A DNA stretch of 64,000 bases from Mucilaginibacter_A sp964236465. GTDB lineage: Bacteria > Bacteroidota > Bacteroidia > Sphingobacteriales > Sphingobacteriaceae. Positions 60,260 to 64,000 of the stretch are shown piece by piece. The stretch covers positions 105,458 through 169,457 of the forward strand of contig CAXSBZ010000002.1 of NCBI GenBank assembly GCA_964236465.1, given 5' to 3'. The notes beneath the pieces were generated by a model, which made no database searches, had not been told where the DNA came from, and saw only the letters and a program-made list of their open reading frames with translations. How positions within the stretch are numbered: the stretch's first letter is position 1; each line of letters starts with the position of its first letter. Both the position numbers and the translations under genes were made by a program.

Positions 60260-60626
60260 AGTTAGTTTTTTAGCTAAACTACTGATTATATCCGTTGTTT
60301 GTAAGTGATATGGGTTGTTTAAACTTTATGCCCGGAAGGGCTTAATACTTCTTTTACCGATATAAAAACCAACGGATTTAAACCCGTTGCTACAAAATGT
60401 ACTGAGGCTACGCCTCTACATCTTTCATATCTGACAAAGAGAGCTGTAGGCTCGGCCAATTTTGTAGAAATGGGTTTTAACCCGTTTAAAAAGGTTGAAA
60501 ATAGCCCGGACCATAAAAAGTTTAAACAACTTCAATAAAAACACTTATATTATATAGTTTTGAACCAACCTAAAAACTTTATGCAGGGAAATCAAAATTT
60601 AATCTATAAGTAAAAAAAGATTTTTT
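60260..60626. other. Repeat-rich intergenic region
   Basis: Holds GTTGTTTAAACTTTATG (60314-60330), an exact 12-mer (60345-60356), AACGGATTTAAACCCGTTG, GAGGCTACGCCTC, TAACCCGTTTAAA and AAAAGTTTAAACAACTTCA (60516-60534), which repeats 59763-59781 on the other side of the lipoprotein gene. TAGTTTTG at 60555-60562 could be -7 for the SIS gene. No gene seen. Confidence 0.6.
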
Positions 60627-61343
60627 ATGATAGAATACATTGACAAGATACACGCATTAATAAACCAGATTGAGATAACTCAAAAGAGGAATATTGCAAT
60701 AGCTGCTGAATGGTTATCGAATGCTATAATTGAAGACAATATAATTCACACATTTGGAACAGGACATTCTCATATCATTGGAATGGAATTATTCACTAGA
60801 GCAAGTGGCCTGGCAAATGTTAATGCAATATTGGATGATCTTGTGCTGACTACAAGCGGAGCACGGAGAGGTGGCGAAGTGGAAAGAATTAGTGGTCTTG
60901 CTGATATTTTATGGGATAAATATAAAATATCGTCTTCGGATATTATGATCGTAATTTCAAATTCAGGCAGAAATGCATTGCCTCTTGAAATGGCAATGAG
61001 GGCAAAGAGAGAAGGTCTTAAAGTAATTGCAATTACTTCTATGGTACAATCTGAAAAATATCCTTCCAGACATATAAGTGGCAAAAAGCTTTACGAGATA
61101 GTAGATCTCGTATTAGACAACTGTGTGCCATCAGGAGATGGACTTATGGAAATTGATGGAGCTTTGACTGGTCCTGCATCCTCCATTGCTGGAATTTTGT
61201 TAGTTAATGCTATTACTACAGAAGCTATGAAACTAGCAATAGTAAAGGGAGTTAAATTGCCAATTTACCAGAGTCAAAATATTGATGGATTTTCCAATAA
61301 CGAGCTGTATTTGAAATATGAAGGGCGGGTGAAACACCTATAA
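60627..61343 (+). CDS. SIS-domain sugar-phosphate-binding protein (UPF0309-like)
   Basis: 238 residues. N-terminal helix then a SIS (sugar isomerase) domain: IIHTFGTGHSHIIGMELFTR, ASGLANVNAILDDLVLT, DIMIVISNSGRNALPLEMAM and DGALTGPASSIAGILLVNAI. Similar to UPF0309/SIS proteins of Firmicutes and to MurQ/GmhA relatives, which bind phosphosugars. Catalytic residues of known isomerases are not clear. AT-rich codons and its position in the prfC inserts suggest transfer. Confidence 0.85.
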   Translation: MIEYIDKIHALINQIEITQKRNIAIAAEWLSNAIIEDNIIHTFGTGHSHIIGMELFTRASGLANVNAILDDLVLTTSGARRGGEVERISGLADILWDKYKISSSDIMIVISNSGRNALPLEMAMRAKREGLKVIAITSMVQSEKYPSRHISGKKLYEIVDLVLDNCVPSGDGLMEIDGALTGPASSIAGILLVNAITTEAMKLAIVKGVKLPIYQSQNIDGFSNNELYLKYEGRVKHL

Positions 61344-61390
61344 TGCTGTTTCCTTTTTTTAATAACAATCAAAATCACTAAATAAAACTT

Positions 61391-61441
61391 GCTGGTCGGG
61401 ATTTGCAATCCCGTCCTTTGAGCTAAGGATTTCTAATCCTA
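61391..61441. repeat. REP-like palindrome pair, unit 2
   Basis: CGGGATTTGCAATCCCG (61397-61413), GTCCTTTGAGCTA, AGGATTTCTAATCCT (61426-61440). Inverse orientation to unit 1, the two enclosing the lipoprotein and SIS genes. Confidence 0.8.
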
Positions 61442-61512
61442 TTTATTCAATCAACAAAACATTAATCAACCTCTATTGCGCTGGATAGTTAACTGATTGT
61501 TTGGCAAATAAG

Positions 61513-61623
61513 CTACTTTGCAAAATCCCTAAGAATACCATTAATAGAGAGGTCTTCGTCAATTAAAGGCCAATGTATGCCATAACCCGAAGGAGAAATC
61601 CTATACATTGCCCTTTCTAAAAC
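61513..61623 (-). pseudogene. C-terminal remnant of a DUF2442-like protein
   Basis: On the minus strand the frame reads VLERAMYRISPSGYGIHWPL IDEDLSINGILRDFAK (split here) then TAG. The WPxxDEDLSxxGxL pattern is the core of DUF2442. The upstream half of the gene is missing and replaced by a REP palindrome, so this is a broken gene. DUF2442 genes are often next to toxin-like DUF4160 genes, none of which is seen. Confidence 0.7.
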
Positions 61624-61624
61624 C

Positions 61625-61676
61625 TGCTGGTCGGGATTTGTAATCCCGTCCTCCGAGCTTAGGATTTTCAATCCCA
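61625..61676. repeat. REP-like palindrome pair, unit 3
   Basis: CGGGATTTGTAATCCCG (61632-61648), GTCCTCCGAGCTT, AGGATTTTCAATCCC. It ends five bases before the second copy of the prfC 3' end. Confidence 0.8.
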
Positions 61677-61680
61677 TTTA

Positions 61681-61756
61681 CCAAACGCAATTTTCCGGAA
61701 ATTGAGTTTTATACGACTTCGGAGTTCACTAAAAATTAGGTGGTAAAAGAAGTATG
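61681..61756 (+). repeat. prfC 3'-end direct repeat, copy 2
   Basis: Matches 59537-59612 with about seven substitutions, from CCAAACGC through ACTAAAAATTAGG and the 12-mer GGTAAAAGAAGTATG. The codons before it are gone. It marks the joint between two inserts. Confidence 0.88.
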
Positions 61757-61911
61757 GGGTTTTGTGGTTTAGAATTAAAAATACTTAGCTCGAAGTACGG
61801 GAATACAAATCCTGACCAGTAGGAATGAGGCTGATCATGATTTGTGATACAGCCTCAGCAAAATAACACCGCTCTTAACGGCCTAACCAGTAGACGCGGG
61901 TGCGATTTGGA

Positions 61912-63066
61912 TTAAGCCGTAATCGCGGCGGTGTCACCGCCGTCCACGTCGAAGCTGGACCCGCTGATGCGCGCTGCTCCATCCGAAGCCAAGAACACAA
62001 CCATCGGAGCCATGTCAGTGGCCTCAAGCCAAGGTAGTCGCATGGGCGTGCGCGAGCCGCGCACTTTGGCTACTTCGGCCTCCGTAATTGGTTTCGGTGG
62101 GTTGGGCAGGTAGTCTTCATAGGCTTCGGTCAGGCGTGTCTGGTTTAGAGTCATGGGCGTGTCAATTAAGCCCGGCACCAGGGCGTTAACAGTAATGTTG
62201 TACTTGCCCAAATCCAGTGCTGCTGACTTCATAAGCCCTATAATGCCCCATTTTGAGGCCGCGTAGCTGCTACCGTCACGGAAGCCCTTCTTGCCCTGTC
62301 CTGAAGCCGTCAAAATGATGCGGCCCTGCTGGCGGGCGGCCATGAGCGGGGCGAAGGCGCGCACTGTATTGGCCGTGCCGTTTAGGTTTACGTCAATCAC
62401 GTCGTGCCACTGGGCGTCGTTCATTTCCAGCAGGGGCGCGAACACCTGAATGCCAGCGTTGGCAACTAGGATATCAACCTGGCCCAGCTCCTGGGTAGCC
62501 TGCACGGCGGCGGCTTTCAGGGCAGTCAGGTCTCGGGTGTCGGCCACCACGGCCACAAACTTGCGGCCTTGGGCGCGCACCAGCCGGGCGGTTTCGTCAA
62601 GGTCGGCGCGGGTGGACGCGGGGTACTTGGTTGTCGGGCTGGCTGAGCTGGCAAGGTCTATGCCCATCACATCGGCCCCTTCGCGGGCAAAAGCCACTGC
62701 AATGGCACGCCCGATACCACGGGCCGCGCCCGTCACCACAACTTTCTTACCCGCTAGTTGACCTGTAGGGGCGGGGGCGGGCTGAACGTCGGGAGTGGCA
62801 ACCGGCGAGCCGGAAGCAAGGGTGGGGGCAGCGGCGGCAGGTTGTAACGCGTTGGAGAGGGTGTCTAGGGCGGTAAGCCCGGCCAGTGCCGTTGCTTGCT
62901 TCAACATCGTGCGGCGATTGGAAACGGAAATTGGAGGCACAGCATCATGCTTATTGTAGGTCGGCGCTAGAATTGATGCGCCCCGCTTGCCATCAATCGG
63001 TTGTGGCGGCGTTACTTTTGGTGGTGCTGCCGCTTGTGGCATTGGCATTGTTTTTTGGTTTGTCAT
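61912..63066 (-). CDS. SDR oxidoreductase with Tat-like signal
   Basis: 384 residues. A Pro/Ala-rich leader contains a twin-arginine motif NRRTMLKQATALAGLTAL (about 47-64) and a Pro/Ala linker. The short-chain dehydrogenase domain follows: VVTGAARGIGRAIAVAFARE (TGxxxGIG), LVANAGIQV (NAG), LTASGQGKKGFRDGSSYAAS with YAASK (Tyr-Lys), and DGGDT at the end. It probably acts on a small alcohol or ketone in the periplasm. Its GC content is much higher than the rest of the window, as in Hymenobacter-like relatives, so it was transferred. Bases 61780-61830 upstream of its end keep a worn REP unit. Confidence 0.88.
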   Translation of the reverse strand: MTNQKTMPMPQAAAPPKVTPPQPIDGKRGASILAPTYNKHDAVPPISVSNRRTMLKQATALAGLTALDTLSNALQPAAAAPTLASGSPVATPDVQPAPAPTGQLAGKKVVVTGAARGIGRAIAVAFAREGADVMGIDLASSASPTTKYPASTRADLDETARLVRAQGRKFVAVVADTRDLTALKAAAVQATQELGQVDILVANAGIQVFAPLLEMNDAQWHDVIDVNLNGTANTVRAFAPLMAARQQGRIILTASGQGKKGFRDGSSYAASKWGIIGLMKSAALDLGKYNITVNALVPGLIDTPMTLNQTRLTEAYEDYLPNPPKPITEAEVAKVRGSRTPMRLPWLEATDMAPMVVFLASDGAARISGSSFDVDGGDTAAITA

Positions 63067-63155
63067 AATTGTTTTATTTTAATTGTTCTGTTTTGATTGT
63101 TGGTTATTGACCTGTTGGTTTAGCGTTGTCCTGTACCATACCCGGCTGGCTTATC

Positions 63156-63419
63156 CTATCTCTCCTTTGCGGAGCACCCTTTTAATAGTGGCAACCAAAA
63201 AACCTGCTTTTTCACAATATGCAGCACTTCCACCAACACCAGCCGTTTTTCTACCGTCAATACTTCTTTTACCACAGGAATCATTGTGGTTTTGCCTTCC
63301 TGGCGGATGGTACAGGCAACCCCTACACAGCGGCCTATGACTACTTGCCCCAGCTGTTTAAGGGCCGCCTTTTTATGGAGCAGGACGCTGCTTCCCGTCT
63401 CCACCCGGCACACGCCCAA
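63156..63419 (-). pseudogene. Remnant of a DUF2382 (YsnF-like) gene
   Basis: The frame contains TIRQEGKTTMIPVVKEVLTV then EKRLVLVEVLHIVKK, close to the DUF2382 core (IPVxEEVLxVEKRxVxxxxLxI). What precedes and follows is not recognisable, so it is likely a broken C-terminal piece from the GC-rich donor. In this segment the apparent 12-mer (63260-63271) codes VVKEVL and may be coincidental. Confidence 0.45.
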
Positions 63420-63807
63420 ACATCAAATATTCTTTGATGACCGGGGGCTTGGCCTTTGCCTGCCCTTCCATGTCCAAATACCGCCCGCCTTCCAAGCTTT
63501 TGCCGTTTTTTCTGAAAATGTCCATTTTGATGCTGCCGTTTTATCGAAAAGCCGGGGGGCTTTTGTGCCCGGGTAAATAGTTAAAGGAAAACAAACAGGG
63601 TTTGTTTTCCTTTAACTAAAAAAGGAACAGCTTGTTTATAGGGAAGTTTTACTTTAAAGAAAAAAGAGTTCCTACTGGTCGGGATTTGTAAATACGAATG
63701 TTCGAAAGAAATTAAGGGCTTGAAAATACAATGTTTGGGTTGCCGCCTCCCATTGGTTGGGATTTGCACTTACGTCCTTTGAGCTTAGGATTTCTAATCC
63801 TTTCCGT
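63420..63807. other. Degenerate end of the second insert
   Basis: GC-rich up to about 63575 with no supported gene, then a strong hairpin, then AT-rich DNA with two worn REP-like units (63674-63690 and 63757-63801). Confidence 0.5.
63580..63616. terminator. Perfect 17-bp hairpin
   Basis: GTTAAAGGAAAACAAAC, loop AGG, GTTTGTTTTCCTTTAAC with no mismatch. It lies at the border between GC-rich and AT-rich DNA, so it may be the terminator or end of the transferred piece. Confidence 0.6.
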
Positions 63808-64000
63808 CGTTCCAGTTAGCGGACTTCAACCGATAAAAAGGAAATGGAAGAAATTATGTACCGCAAGCAGCACCAGATCGGCACGAACAAAGACGGCAAC
63901 ACGGTTTTTCTGGCCGATAACGATTACATGATCAATTTGGCTAAACGGGATTTCCCGGAAATTGAGTTTCATACCACTTCGGAGTTTACTAAAACTTAGG
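63808..64000 (+). pseudogene. prfC 3'-end direct repeat, copy 3 (193 bp)
   Basis: Matches prfC 59404-59596 over its whole length without gaps, mostly with third-position changes, and keeps the reading frame from TDKKEMEEIMYRKQHQIGTN to EFTKT and a stop. The window ends exactly where copies 1 and 2 continue into TGGTAAAAGAAG. It is a tail without a gene, from a related but different prfC. Confidence 0.9.

Noticed and set aside
63219..63576. Plus-strand ORFs in the GC-rich insert (e.g. LADGTGNPYTAAYDYLPQLF)
   Set aside because: The complementary strand carries a recognisable DUF2382 core over part of the region; I cannot match the plus-strand frame to any family, so it is left as undecided rather than annotated.

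Overview
The window looks like a chromosomal segment of a Bacteroidota bacterium, most likely of the Sphingobacteriales (Pedobacter/Mucilaginibacter-like); the genus is inferred, not proven. Reasons: a TonB-dependent receptor with a carboxypeptidase-regulatory-like N-domain, the rpmB-rpmG-DUF4295-ftsY order, bacillithiol synthase BshC, a parA-parB-DUF5683-dapB-lepB cluster, a tilS/OstA-like pair, promoters of the TTG-N19-TAnnTTTG type, and no visible Shine-Dalgarno sequences.

Layout. 1-2.2 kb: end of an unknown gene, an MFS transporter and two tiny ORFs. 2.2-5 kb: TonB receptor. 5.1-7.4 kb: lpxB, a small membrane protein and surE (lipid A synthesis and nucleotidase). 7.4-8.5 kb: two tandem Uma2 genes. 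8.6-11.2 kb: acetate use (acs and a SatP-type acetate transporter). 11.4-13.3 kb: rpmB, rpmG, DUF4295 and ftsY. 13.3-17.3 kb: an unknown gene, a 54-aa ORF, rimO and bshC. 17.6-20.4 kb: Ldh_2-type dehydrogenase, a higBA toxin-antitoxin insert followed by a broken copy of the dehydrogenase 3' end, and a DUF4145 gene. 20.5-25.2 kb: lepB, dapB, DUF5683, parB, parA. 25.5-29.1 kb: small genes, FMN reductase, DUF4142-like lipoprotein, SYLF protein, metallo-hydrolase and a repeat peptide. 29.2 kb: tRNA-Lys(CUU). 30-38.1 kb: hybrid histidine kinase, an N/Q-rich DUF6600-type protein, a 2OG dioxygenase, a lipoprotein and a GT39 glycosyltransferase. 38.3-39.9 kb: VOC protein, membrane protein and Rrf2 regulator. 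40-49.1 kb: a sulfate-assimilation cluster (SAM-I riboswitch, cysH, cysD, cysN, osmC, metZ, sulfite reductase, Met8-TauE fusion). 49.2-57.6 kb: YhcG nuclease, PH-like membrane protein, tilS, OstA-like, MFS exporter, SPL-type radical SAM, DUF4126 and a single-domain response regulator. 58-59.6 kb: prfC. 59.6-64 kb: a patchwork of two about 2.1-kb inserts, each ended by another copy of the prfC 3' end, with REP-like palindromes, a SIS protein, a GC-rich Tat-type SDR and gene remnants.

The strongest unexplained signal is a dispersed 12-mer, TAAAARMAGYAT (forms TAAAAGAAGYAT and TAAAAACAGYAT). I count 57 exact copies by eye, on both strands, about one per kb, concentrated between genes but also inside conserved genes. 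Seven inverted pairs form hairpins, several at gene ends. The density, strand indifference and terminator-like pairs resemble DNA uptake sequences of Neisseria and Haemophilus, but nothing in the window proves a role. Two loci (Ldh_2 and prfC) carry foreign DNA followed by a divergent extra copy of the host gene's 3' end, suggesting that incoming DNA anchors by homology at gene tails.
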